From: an uncultured Spirochaetaceae bacterium
Lineage (GTDB): Bacteria; Spirochaetota; Spirochaetia; Sphaerochaetales; Sphaerochaetaceae
Direction of reading: 5' to 3'
Assembly (NCBI GenBank): GCA_944389975.1
Contig: CALXOH010000035.1
Span: forward strand, 1-59,481
Length of the DNA stretch: 59,481 nucleotides
Positions within the stretch are counted from its first letter, which is position 1, and every line of letters begins with the position of its first letter. Positions 42,956-51,867 of the stretch are shown in pieces. The position numbers and the translations under genes are program-made. The notes under the pieces are model-generated. The model did no database searches. It was not told the origin of the DNA and worked only from the letters and a program-made list of their open reading frames with translations.

Positions 42956-43017
42956 ATTTTGCATGTCATAGAAATACAAAATCCGGAATTTTATGCTCTT
43001 ATATTAAACAAAATGAT

Positions 43018-43299
43018 ATGTACTCCAAAATTAGAGGCAAGCTATCTAAGGACCACAACATCCTGAAGAGAATAATTTTCGAACAACACGAAATAATCAA
43101 AGACAGAGATATAGTTTCCCGTAATCCGGGCTTTGACGAGAACACGAACCTCATTCTTGCCGGCCTCCGAAGAGCGGGAAAGACGACAATGCCCTACCAA
43201 TTGGTTTGTAATCTTGTAGAAAAAGGGGTGGAGGACATCGGAGGACAGGAAATAAAGATCGTTCCCCTTTGGAAATGGCTGCTTTCCCCCTTCTCATGA
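43018..43299 (+). pseudogene. collapsed AAA/DUF4143-type ATPase remnant
   Basis: The 93-codon frame from ATG 43018 starts like the N-terminus of the AAA_14/DUF4143 ATPases (IIFEQHEIIKDRD, then NLILAGLRRAGKTTMPYQL with Walker A). About 70 residues in, it jumps to EIKIVPLWKWLL, the characteristic C-terminal end of the same family, and stops. Roughly 300 residues between are missing, so this looks like an in-frame internal deletion rather than a simple truncation. It overlaps the kptA end by 6 nt. Confidence 0.65.
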
Positions 43300-43845
43300 T
43301 TTCAGAACTATGAAGGCGGGCGGAATCGGATCAGCCATCACTATGTCTTCATTCCCTTTGTAGAACCTGACTCCACTCAGCCATGCATCGTGCGCACGAA
43401 CCATCAACAGCGGTGGATCATCATCCCGTCTTGAGCCTGCAATGATCGCAGTTTCCTTGGTCGAGGAAAGGTGTACGTGCTGCCTGTTCATCGGCTTCAA
43501 TCCTTCCTGCAGTATCCTCCCCAGTGCCTTGTGGCTTGTAGCGTGGTACAGAAACTCAGGTGGCTCGATCAATGGCCTTACGATCTCGGTCTTCACCGTA
43601 TGCCCGTAGTATGCCCTGATCCTCCCGTTCTCGAGCGCAAAACGCTTTTTCCCGGGCATCGCCATCACGTCATCCATATCCTTTCGCGTGTATTTCGATC
43701 CCTTCACCCTGTTGATGGCGTCGATCAATACATCCACGTCAACCGAACCATCCGACGAAAGCTCCAGTCCGAAAGACTCCGGATCATGTCGCAGTGCATA
43801 GCTCACTCTCTTTGAAAGCCTTACCAATCCGTTCTGGTCAAGCAT
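43294..43845 (-). CDS. kptA: RNA 2'-phosphotransferase (Tpt1/KptA family)
   Basis: Removes a 2'-phosphate from RNA using NAD+, releasing ADP-ribose 1'',2''-cyclic phosphate. The 183-residue length is standard. Family motifs: SKRVSYALRHDPESFGLELSSDG near residue 10, RIRAYYGHT near 77, FLYHATSHKALGRILQEGL near 98, NRQHVHLSS near 120, and VRAHDAWLSGVRFYKGNEDI near 148. The conserved Arg-His-Arg-Arg set used for NAD+ binding can be placed in these segments. AAGGA lies before the ATG, with TATCAT about 30 nt upstream. Its bacterial role is unsettled; ADP-ribose metabolism genes recur in this window. Confidence 0.93.
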   Translation of the reverse strand: MLDQNGLVRLSKRVSYALRHDPESFGLELSSDGSVDVDVLIDAINRVKGSKYTRKDMDDVMAMPGKKRFALENGRIRAYYGHTVKTEIVRPLIEPPEFLYHATSHKALGRILQEGLKPMNRQHVHLSSTKETAIIAGSRRDDDPPLLMVRAHDAWLSGVRFYKGNEDIVMADPIPPAFIVLKS

Positions 43846-43924
43846 GCATCCTTCTCATCTTCTTCCACCTTATGATAGCCCATGTTCATATACATTTTAA
43901 CTATTGATTTCCCTAAACTTTTTC

Positions 43925-43952
43925 TTGACAAAAACCATATATTGCATACTGA
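43925..43952 (+). promoter_or_regulatory. promoter of the 44-55 kb surface operon
   Basis: TTGACA (43925-43930) and TACTGA (43947-43952) are 16 bp apart. The start of transcription would fall near 43959, giving a leader of about 78 nt. An inverted repeat, CTATACA at 43963-43969 and TGTATAG at 43984-43990, lies early in that leader. Confidence 0.5.
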
Positions 43953-44036
43953 GGGCAAGATACTATACACTTTAAGTGGATTTTGTATAGAAACTACGAC
44001 TTGCAATGGCTTTTGGCCGTTACCTTTTGAATATAT

Positions 44037-47000
44037 ATGATAAAGAAACTGATACCTTTCCTAGTGCTCTCGATGGCACTTCTCACGTCCTGCCCTACGG
44101 CTCCTCCTTTGGAACCGACAGATCAACTTGAACCTTATCTGGTACCGAACGCACCAAGTGAAGTAGTCGCTACAAACGGCTATGATGACTCGATAACACT
44201 CACCTGGACTGCCGTGGAGAACGCCACTTCCTACCAGGTATGGGGCATCCGAAGCACCGATTACGGCGCAACAAGCGGAAACTCAAGCGGAAATACGAAC
44301 TACTCAACGCTCGAAGAGCGGGGATTCAAACTGCTGGATGTAGTCCAAGGCACGAGCTATACACTTGATGAGACGCATGGCATTTCGTATGTCTTTTCGG
44401 TAGTTGCGATGAGGAATATCGGGACAAGTGCAAGTGACAGCAGCAAGAGCATGCTCTACTCCCGCCCCAGCGTGTACGTCGAAGGATCGATCGCGGGAGA
44501 CATAATCATTTCCGGAATGGCGAATTCGAGCTCCGTAGTACTCTACTGGGCAATAGAGGGAATTGAAAGCGTTCTTGATGGGAGTACGCTATATCAGACT
44601 GAATTCTCCATCGATTACAGGAAATCAGGGGAAAACGAATGGAAGACAAGCGATCTGCCCGGGTATGACGGCAGTTTTTCCTACCGGATGATGGCTTCAA
44701 GCTACGATCTGACTCCAAATACCTCTTATGACTTCAGACTTAACATGAACGTCATCGATGGAGAAAGGACTGTTGCAACGCGGCAAAGCGAAGTGTTCCC
44801 GCTCTTTACGGATGAAAACCTCGTTCCGGAGCCTATTTCCTCAATCTCGGCATCGACTGACAGGATTGACAAAATCGAAGTGGCATTCACAGCCCCGAGG
44901 ATACCGGAAGGCTCGAACCTATTGAACGTATTCAGAATCCAGAGAGGAGAGAACGCTTCCTCATTCCAGACGATAGCTGAAGTGAAAGCAGAAGAACTAA
45001 CGACAAATGAATCGGGTGCATATATCTATATGGACAACACCGCAGAAGAGAACACGGAGTACTACTATCGCGTCATCAACGGCTTCACTACAGAAGAAAA
45101 TCCGGACGTATCGATCTGGCAAGCCAACGAAAGCTCAAGTGCGTTCAGCGACCCTGGACACAGGATCTGGATCCCGGAAAACCTTACGATAACTGTAACA
45201 AAAGAGATGAGCAACACGGAAGGCATTCCAATGAGGAAGGACCTTCACTTTACATTCTCATACCCGAAAGTGCTGGAGGAAGGGATAGCATTCGCCCTTG
45301 AGACGAGGGAATGGAATGAGGATGACAACAAGACATCATCGGTCATAAGCGAAGTGGTTCTCTCTGGAGGGGAAGATGGCATTTATTCGTTTGACAAGAG
45401 CGAAAGCATAGATGAAAGCAATACGTGCTACAGGACGTTCAGCTACAACCTCGTGTTATATAAGGACGGCGAGGAAGTCAGACGCATCGGATTCCAGTCA
45501 GATGTAGTGATCGATCTTGGAAGGAGCGAGTCGATAGCTTTCATAAAGGACGGCTCGTTCAAGGCTTCAACAAACCGTATCGAGGCAGTGCTTCTTTCAT
45601 GGGAACTTGAAGACATATCAACATCCGGTGAAGAGTACAAGGTGTACATCGACGAAGTGGAATATGAAGGCGTGCTGGATGTAGATGCCTATGGAACGTT
45701 CAGATCGGTCGAGATTCCTTCGAACGGCAAGCATGAATACAGACTTTCGATGGTAGCAACCCAAGGCGACGTGAGAAACGAACTGATTTACCCTTTCCCT
45801 GCATACGGCGACATACTCCGAGCTCCAGACAGCCTTGATGCAAGCGACGGCACAAGCACAGAAGGGATAGAAATCACATTCGAAGCAATGTCTGACGATG
45901 AAGTCTTCCATCAGATACGTTATAAAGCTGAAGGCCAAGACAGATGGAATTTCATTGCTGATGATGCTGTAGAAGAAGGGAAAGCATTCCTTGAAGCAAA
46001 GGGGGATGAAACTGATGGAGAGCGTATCGAATTCCAGATCAGAAGCGGAAATAAAGATCAGCAAGACAGATATACAGACTGGAGTGAAAGCGAGTACGGA
46101 TCTGTCTTCGGACCGGGTGCGATGAAACTCGCGGCAAGCGATGAGGAGGATGCAATCTCAATCAACCTCTCATGGCACCCTGCAGACGGTGCTGTGCGTT
46201 ACTACATCTATAGAAACGGGGAAAGAAGGCCCGGGAACGTGAGTGCTGATACGATCAACGAGGATGGAATGCTTACATACTCGGACGAGAGCGTTAGCAC
46301 GCTCAGTACAGATGAAGCGCTATCAAAGACATATACATATGAGGTATTTCCGGTAATGGAAGATGGAACTGAATCCGAATACGGCTCTGCTGACGAAGGG
46401 AAACTATTCTCCCCGCCAAATAACGTCACTGTATCCAAAGGTGAATTTTCCGGTTACGTGCACCTTACATGGGAAGAGTCGAATACGATCAATGAAGCTA
46501 CGCATTACCAGGTCAAGAGGTACGAACTTGACGAAGAGGGAAATGAAATCAACGTACGCACTTTCACAAGGACGATGAATGACTTCTTTGATGATGCTTC
46601 ATCCGACGGGAAAGCATATTACACCGTAAGGGCATTGAAAGTAGAGAATAACGAGACGAAACTTGAGTCGGTGTACCAGAACAGCTTTGAAGACAAGGTC
46701 AACTTCTTCGGTGAGACAGAGGAAGGCAACCTGGGTTACATGCTCTCTGAGATGGGAGCTCCCGCAGTGCGTACCGTAATGGATGATGAAGGATACCTCG
46801 CCCCGTACGTTGAAGTCTCATGGGAGAGGGTTGATGGTGCTACAAGCTATAGCGTTCTGGCAAACATCAATAACATTGATGCTACAACAAACATCGATGA
46901 TGAAGCAGTAATCATAGATGTAGTCAAAGACATGGCTTACAACCCGGAAAGTATGGAAATCGTAGCTAGAGGTACTCCTAGAACAGCAGGATACCTTGAG

Positions 47001-47651
47001 TATGACCCGAGCCTAAGGCGCTATACTTACCTGGACCAGAGCGGAACGATGAGAACTACTACGGCGATATCCAGCTACTCGATGAATGCATTCAACGAAG
47101 GAGAGATATCGAACAGTGCAACTGCACGTTCAACCGTATACAGGCAACCTAGACCTGACGAAATCATTTCCATGACAAATGAAATATTGCATGTCATGTT
47201 ACATAATGCCGACAATGCGTTTGGTGGAGACTGGTTCTATTATGACATTTCAAATACTCCAACGATGTATTACTACCCATCAGAAGAGGATCCGATCGTA
47301 TCGATAGAAAAACCTGGAGAGAACTGGACTGCAACAGATAGAACCGGTACATCAACATTTAACAATTACAACAACGGAATAATGACAGTAACAGGGACTA
47401 TACATACAGGAACAACCGGATTTGCTGCAGACGACAATCCTTTGAACAATCTTCAAAATGGTAGTTTCTCTGCTTCTTTTGACAATATTGAAACCAGTAC
47501 GGGGGATACAGGAAAATACAAGACAGCAACAATAACATATCCAGAGAAATTAAGCGTCAACTCCGTAAACACATCTTTGATATATACAGTAAATATCGAT
47601 TCTGAAACTCATACCGTAAATGACAGCACCCTTATCTCGAGGCCGTTCTGA
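44037..47651 (+). CDS. very large FnIII-repeat surface lipoprotein
   Basis: 1204 residues. Signal peptide MIKKLIPFLVLSMALLTSC with lipobox Cys at 19. The body is a string of FnIII-type modules of about 90-110 residues: clear module starts are PSEVVATNGYDDSITLTWTA near 39, PISSISASTDRIDKIEVAF near 262, PDSLDASDGTSTEGIEITF near 600, and PPNNVTVSKGEFSGYVHLTW near 798, each with later Y-x-V-x-A strands. The last 160 residues form a different module encoded by AT-rich DNA. No catalytic motif. Likely an extended surface fibre or adhesin. No Shine-Dalgarno at the ATG. First gene of a six-gene operon. Confidence 0.8.
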   Translation: MIKKLIPFLVLSMALLTSCPTAPPLEPTDQLEPYLVPNAPSEVVATNGYDDSITLTWTAVENATSYQVWGIRSTDYGATSGNSSGNTNYSTLEERGFKLLDVVQGTSYTLDETHGISYVFSVVAMRNIGTSASDSSKSMLYSRPSVYVEGSIAGDIIISGMANSSSVVLYWAIEGIESVLDGSTLYQTEFSIDYRKSGENEWKTSDLPGYDGSFSYRMMASSYDLTPNTSYDFRLNMNVIDGERTVATRQSEVFPLFTDENLVPEPISSISASTDRIDKIEVAFTAPRIPEGSNLLNVFRIQRGENASSFQTIAEVKAEELTTNESGAYIYMDNTAEENTEYYYRVINGFTTEENPDVSIWQANESSSAFSDPGHRIWIPENLTITVTKEMSNTEGIPMRKDLHFTFSYPKVLEEGIAFALETREWNEDDNKTSSVISEVVLSGGEDGIYSFDKSESIDESNTCYRTFSYNLVLYKDGEEVRRIGFQSDVVIDLGRSESIAFIKDGSFKASTNRIEAVLLSWELEDISTSGEEYKVYIDEVEYEGVLDVDAYGTFRSVEIPSNGKHEYRLSMVATQGDVRNELIYPFPAYGDILRAPDSLDASDGTSTEGIEITFEAMSDDEVFHQIRYKAEGQDRWNFIADDAVEEGKAFLEAKGDETDGERIEFQIRSGNKDQQDRYTDWSESEYGSVFGPGAMKLAASDEEDAISINLSWHPADGAVRYYIYRNGERRPGNVSADTINEDGMLTYSDESVSTLSTDEALSKTYTYEVFPVMEDGTESEYGSADEGKLFSPPNNVTVSKGEFSGYVHLTWEESNTINEATHYQVKRYELDEEGNEINVRTFTRTMNDFFDDASSDGKAYYTVRALKVENNETKLESVYQNSFEDKVNFFGETEEGNLGYMLSEMGAPAVRTVMDDEGYLAPYVEVSWERVDGATSYSVLANINNIDATTNIDDEAVIIDVVKDMAYNPESMEIVARGTPRTAGYLEYDPSLRRYTYLDQSGTMRTTTAISSYSMNAFNEGEISNSATARSTVYRQPRPDEIISMTNEILHVMLHNADNAFGGDWFYYDISNTPTMYYYPSEEDPIVSIEKPGENWTATDRTGTSTFNNYNNGIMTVTGTIHTGTTGFAADDNPLNNLQNGSFSASFDNIETSTGDTGKYKTATITYPEKLSVNSVNTSLIYTVNIDSETHTVNDSTLISRPF

Positions 47652-47662
47652 GGAGGAAGATG

Positions 47663-49870
47663 ATGATTAGAAAAGCAACAACATTAATCATTTCACTACT
47701 CTTCCTCTTCTCTCTTTCCTCTTGCAACTGGGATGTATGGGGAGGGGAATTCCAGGACTACGGGGAAGGAAGTGCAAGCGTAGGAGCATCGACACTCTTC
47801 ACAGGAGCAAAACCGGAAGAGATAAGTGCAACAAAATCAAGGTTTTCCGATGAAGTCAGGATCTCCTGGAACAGAGTTAAAGGTGCAGACTACTACGAGA
47901 TATTCAAGACAAGCTATGAGACGGGTGAAAATCCGGCAGACAAGGATACGTGGATCCGTCTTACGGATACTGCCATCGGAAGCACGAGTTATGTGGATAC
48001 GAACGTAGTGTCAGGGCAAGCCTATGCCTATAAAGTCAGGGCACGCTCATTCGAGTACCGCGACGTGATCGGAAGCTACTCGGATGTCGCACGCGGCTGG
48101 GTTCTCACGCCCCCCTTGAGCGTAGAGGCAAGCCAGGGCGAGAGTTCATCCGGAATCACGATAAGCTGGACGAAAGCAAACTCCGTTGTCGGCTACAAAG
48201 TATACTGGAGCGACACAGGATACGACGGCACGTGGGAAGCGATCAGTACATCCGCATTCCCGAACACTGCGGAAAGTGCGTTCTTCTCCCCGGATGAGAT
48301 CTATCAAGGGAAAACGCTCTATTTCCACGTCACATCGATCACCAACGGAGGGCTTGAGAGTGAATCAAGCGTAGTAAGACAGGGTTATACGTTCGTAGAG
48401 GGTGCACCGGAAAGCCCTGGAAACATTTCAAGCAACAAAGGTGAGAGCACGAGTGAAATCACTATAAGCTGGGATGCGATGTACCCCCGTGAAGGTTCTT
48501 ACGACTGGGAGATATACAGACGGGCTGGAAACGAGAGCGAAGTGAAGATCTACTCCACGGCAGAAGGGGATCCGCAGCCTGTGGAGACAGCAGGGAGAAT
48601 GTCGTACACGGACTCAGGTTCACTCACCCCGGGAGTGAGCTACACATACACCGTAATGGCAATCGGAACGATAACAAACGAAGATGGCACGGAACAGGTT
48701 GTAAACGGAATGCCTGCATCGGTTGAAGGCTTTCTCTTGTCTCCTCCTACAGTGATAAGGGAAGCACGAATAAACGATTCCAACGACGGCTTCGTATTCA
48801 CGTTCCTTTCCCCTCTTGGAGACGATGGATCAAAGACATTGACCTACTCCGTTTACGGCAAGAGCGCGAAAAACGGACAGTTCCCGTCAACTCCGATCAT
48901 CACGAAACAACTTGATGGAAGCGCGGAGTACTCGTTTGAAATACGATACGAGGAAGGGGGAAATGAATACTTCGACATCAGGGTGAATTACAACAACCTT
49001 GAAAGTGCCGGATATGCATCCCTCTTTGGAGACCTTGCAGTATCACGCCCAGTGAAAGCGCGTGGGTACAGTGCAAGCGACAATACGTATGCATCCGGAA
49101 TGAATGCCACTGACGGCATTTTCCCGGTAATGCTCCAGATGGATAGGGATGAGAATGCAATCGGGTACGAAATCAAAATCTGGATTGAAAGCACTACGAA
49201 TTCCTCTTCGGATGCGGATTTCACCATCAGCGCAACACCTGAGATCGACGCTGCGACAGGAACAAGCAGGATAGTGCTTCCAAGTGAATATACGCCGGCT
49301 GTTGGCGAAAGATATTACTATGCGCTCAGAGGCAGGGACAGCCTTGGGAGAACCGGGGAATGGAGCGACGTGGACTCAGGATACGGAGCGATCACGGGAG
49401 ATGAGATAATAAAGCACATGCAGGTTTTCTGCCTCAAGCCATGGGAATCGATCGGAACGGAACTTTTGGGACCGGAACTTTCAGAGAAATGGGAGAAAAG
49501 CGAAATCACCGGCTTAATATCGCAAGCAGGAATGGGAAGTTTGGGAAATGCGGAGGAAAATGGGAATTCATCCGGAAGGATGACATACAGTGCAACGTAC
49601 TCCCCTCCGGCCTCAGGCAGCGTCTCGTTCACATACACGAATTTCGGAGAAAAACCGTACATGTACATCAATGGAAGCTACAATATGAACGTGAGCATGT
49701 CCGGATCGGGAAGCTGTACGGGAGGAATCACGATCGGCGGAATGTATCCGGCAACGATAGGTTTTACGAACATCTCGGTCGCAAGCCAGAAGTTCGTTGG
49801 GACATACACGGTCACTCAGCAGAACGGACATGCGCCTGAAGAGGTGAATCCCACGCAGGAGGTAAGGTGA
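47663..49870 (+). CDS. FnIII-repeat surface lipoprotein
   Basis: 735 residues from the ATG at 47663, preferred over the adjacent ATG at 47660 because AGGAGG lies 6 rather than 3 nt upstream. Signal peptide with lipobox LSSC at about residue 20. Three FnIII modules are plain: EISATKSRFSDEVRISWNRV near 45, PPLSVEASQGESSSGITISW near 150, and PGNISSNKGESTSEITISWD near 250, each ending with a Y-x-Y-x-V strand. The C-terminal region begins GDEIIKHMQVF, echoing PDEIISMTNEIL at the same place in the preceding protein, so the two are paralogues with different tips. Nine bases separate the upstream stop from its Shine-Dalgarno region. Confidence 0.8.
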   Translation: MIRKATTLIISLLFLFSLSSCNWDVWGGEFQDYGEGSASVGASTLFTGAKPEEISATKSRFSDEVRISWNRVKGADYYEIFKTSYETGENPADKDTWIRLTDTAIGSTSYVDTNVVSGQAYAYKVRARSFEYRDVIGSYSDVARGWVLTPPLSVEASQGESSSGITISWTKANSVVGYKVYWSDTGYDGTWEAISTSAFPNTAESAFFSPDEIYQGKTLYFHVTSITNGGLESESSVVRQGYTFVEGAPESPGNISSNKGESTSEITISWDAMYPREGSYDWEIYRRAGNESEVKIYSTAEGDPQPVETAGRMSYTDSGSLTPGVSYTYTVMAIGTITNEDGTEQVVNGMPASVEGFLLSPPTVIREARINDSNDGFVFTFLSPLGDDGSKTLTYSVYGKSAKNGQFPSTPIITKQLDGSAEYSFEIRYEEGGNEYFDIRVNYNNLESAGYASLFGDLAVSRPVKARGYSASDNTYASGMNATDGIFPVMLQMDRDENAIGYEIKIWIESTTNSSSDADFTISATPEIDAATGTSRIVLPSEYTPAVGERYYYALRGRDSLGRTGEWSDVDSGYGAITGDEIIKHMQVFCLKPWESIGTELLGPELSEKWEKSEITGLISQAGMGSLGNAEENGNSSGRMTYSATYSPPASGSVSFTYTNFGEKPYMYINGSYNMNVSMSGSGSCTGGITIGGMYPATIGFTNISVASQKFVGTYTVTQQNGHAPEEVNPTQEVR

Positions 49871-50367
49871 TGAAGAAACCGGCAGTAATGATCCTTGTAG
49901 TCTTCCTACTCTTCTCCTGCGACCTTTCGACGATTCCAAATCCGATAATCGGAACATACGTGCTTCGGGAAAGCGGCACAAGCAGTTTCTACAGTGCAAC
50001 CTTCTCGTTCGATTCGGATGGTACATTCATATACTCTGAAGTCGTGGAAGAGGAGATGGAAGTCGTAATGGAAGGAACCTACACCTACAGCCTCTCTTTT
50101 TTCGATTTCGAAAGGGCAAACGGGAACATTGGAATCACCCTCTTCTACCCTGACGAGATCCTTCAAAGCGGAATACAGAACCTGATAATCCACCATGGAA
50201 GCACATCATTCCTCTTTGACTGGGAAGCTGACAAGAACACAGGTCCGAAATCCCTCACGCTTGTCACGAATCCCGGAGACAGGACGCAGAACTATGAACT
50301 CTCCTACTACGGAAAGCCGGGGAAGATCCATTCCGGTGCGGAAAGCGATGAGGAGGAAGGCGTATGA
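49870..50367 (+). CDS. small lipoprotein of the surface operon
   Basis: 165 residues. Signal peptide MKKPAVMILVVFLLFSC with lipobox Cys at 17. The mature protein has the pattern of a small beta-barrel or sandwich typical of lipocalin-like domains: an opening IIGTYVLRESG, then DSDGTFIYSEVVE and EGTYTYSLSFFDF strands with short turns. The C-terminus is acidic. The ATG at 49870 overlaps the preceding stop by one base, with AGGAGG 7 nt upstream. No catalytic residues are evident; a binding role is possible. Confidence 0.7.
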   Translation: MKKPAVMILVVFLLFSCDLSTIPNPIIGTYVLRESGTSSFYSATFSFDSDGTFIYSEVVEEEMEVVMEGTYTYSLSFFDFERANGNIGITLFYPDEILQSGIQNLIIHHGSTSFLFDWEADKNTGPKSLTLVTNPGDRTQNYELSYYGKPGKIHSGAESDEEEGV

Positions 50368-51017
50368 GAAAAGTACTCCTGATCATTCTTGTTTCGCTAT
50401 TTGCACTTCTTCCCGTATTCTCGGAGGAGGAAACTCCGGATCTTGAATTATCTGACGAGATGATGAGTATTCTCCTTGAAAGGCTGAAAGCTGAGGGAAT
50501 AACACCTCAGGAAGAGGAGAAAAGCTGGTGGCAGCGGGAAATAGATGATTTCGGCATAAGCTATGACTTCTATCTCAGGATGCCCGTAACGTACAACACG
50601 AGCACCATCGGAGTCGGAGCGGGCTTCAACATCGGTCTTAGGACAAGATCCTTCAAGTTCGAACTCTACGCACTCGGCGACTACTACCTCACGCCGCATG
50701 GAAGCAACGGCGGAGTGCAATCCTTGGATTTCATGATCGAGTCGGGTGTGATGTTCGCTTGGAAACTCCTGGAAGTATGGAGGACAAGGACATACATAGC
50801 TCTCGACGTGGGATATTTCATGCAGTTTGCATCCCTCCCGGGCACTCCGGGTGTGATATTCCTCGCAGAAAACGGGGTGATGCTCCGTCCGAAGCTGATG
50901 ACGGAGTTCATCATCAACGACTACTACGACATGGCAATCGGAATCTTCTATCAGATTCCAGTATATCCGAACTATGATGGATATAGGGGCTTTGGCATCA
51001 TGCTTTCCTTGCTTTGA
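50364..51017 (+). CDS. outer-membrane barrel-like protein of the surface operon
   Basis: 217 residues with a type I signal peptide (MRKVLLIILVSLFALLPVFS). A short acidic helix region (residues 22-50) precedes a Trp-containing segment and then amphipathic strands: FGISYDFYLRMPV, STIGVGAGFNIGLRTRSFKFELYALGDYYL, SLDFMIESGVMFAW, TYIALDVGYFMQF, and a final YRGFGIMLSLL. This reads as an eight- to ten-strand outer-membrane barrel. The start overlaps the previous stop as ATGA, so it is co-translated with the lipoproteins and is a candidate membrane partner for them. Confidence 0.7.
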   Translation: MRKVLLIILVSLFALLPVFSEEETPDLELSDEMMSILLERLKAEGITPQEEEKSWWQREIDDFGISYDFYLRMPVTYNTSTIGVGAGFNIGLRTRSFKFELYALGDYYLTPHGSNGGVQSLDFMIESGVMFAWKLLEVWRTRTYIALDVGYFMQFASLPGTPGVIFLAENGVMLRPKLMTEFIINDYYDMAIGIFYQIPVYPNYDGYRGFGIMLSLL

Positions 51018-51025
51018 GGTGGGAT

Positions 51026-51856
51026 ATGAAGAAGATTCTCTTACTCTTTTGCATGGTCACTCTATTTTTCATCTCATGTTCAGTAGAGCCATCCTCTCCT
51101 CCTGAAGAGAAAGTGGAAACAATCTTCACCTTCACTTTCCCCGATGAAGTGACTGCAGGAAGCGTCATAATCGATGGGGAAGAAAGGGAAATGGCGTCCA
51201 CCTTCATCCTTTCAAAAAGCAAAGGGGATTCCGTGTCGTTCATCTTTTTAGATGGAAACGGCAAGGTTCTTGCACTTCTGGAGACTGAAGAATACACGCA
51301 AGGCGGGGAGAATTCATACACACTTGATCCGGAAGACTTCAGGATAGCAGGCTTTGAGGCATACACGGTTTCAGGAATTGCCCAGGCACATTGGGAAGCA
51401 CTCCCCACAGCCACCGCCTATGTATTCAGAAATGGGGATGAAGAGACAAGAACGGAAGAGACGAATATAGAATTCAGGGCAGATGAAGGGGATGAGATCA
51501 CAGTCTCTCCCCTATTCGGAAGCTATGAAGGACAGGAAGAGAAGATAAACGTCGCTGAAGGAAGAAATGATATCGAAATTAGTGTAAAACCACTTCCCGA
51601 TGGTGTGGATATCACGATCAGCGAAGATGACATCACGCTTGAGTACGGAGGGAGCATCTCCTTCTCAACTACTCTTCCCGACGATACATACATTCCAACC
51701 TGGTATCTCAACGGAACAATGCTGGGAAGAGGTGGGAAAATAGAAATATTCTGGGACGAGGAAGCATTGAACTTGAATGACAGGGAAGAGGCACTCATGC
51801 TCGTCCTGGAAAAAGACGGAAACATTTATTCGAAAACGATCACATTCGTGTGTTAG
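51026..51856 (+). CDS. lipoprotein of the surface operon with an Ig-like C-terminal module
   Basis: 276 residues from ATG 51026 (GAGGTGGGAT upstream). Signal peptide MKKILLLFCMVTLFFISC with lipobox Cys at 18, then a Pro/Glu-rich linker. Two domains follow: a beta-rich first half and a C-terminal Ig-like module containing PTWYLNGTMLGRGGK and EEALMLVLEKDGNIYSKTITF. This last module recurs in the next protein (YEWLLNGVVIK and NSLMLRVTVDGKQYSTTGKF), so the two share a building block. Function unknown. Confidence 0.7.
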   Translation: MKKILLLFCMVTLFFISCSVEPSSPPEEKVETIFTFTFPDEVTAGSVIIDGEEREMASTFILSKSKGDSVSFIFLDGNGKVLALLETEEYTQGGENSYTLDPEDFRIAGFEAYTVSGIAQAHWEALPTATAYVFRNGDEETRTEETNIEFRADEGDEITVSPLFGSYEGQEEKINVAEGRNDIEISVKPLPDGVDITISEDDITLEYGGSISFSTTLPDDTYIPTWYLNGTMLGRGGKIEIFWDEEALNLNDREEALMLVLEKDGNIYSKTITFVC

Positions 51857-51867
51857 GGGTTAGGAAA

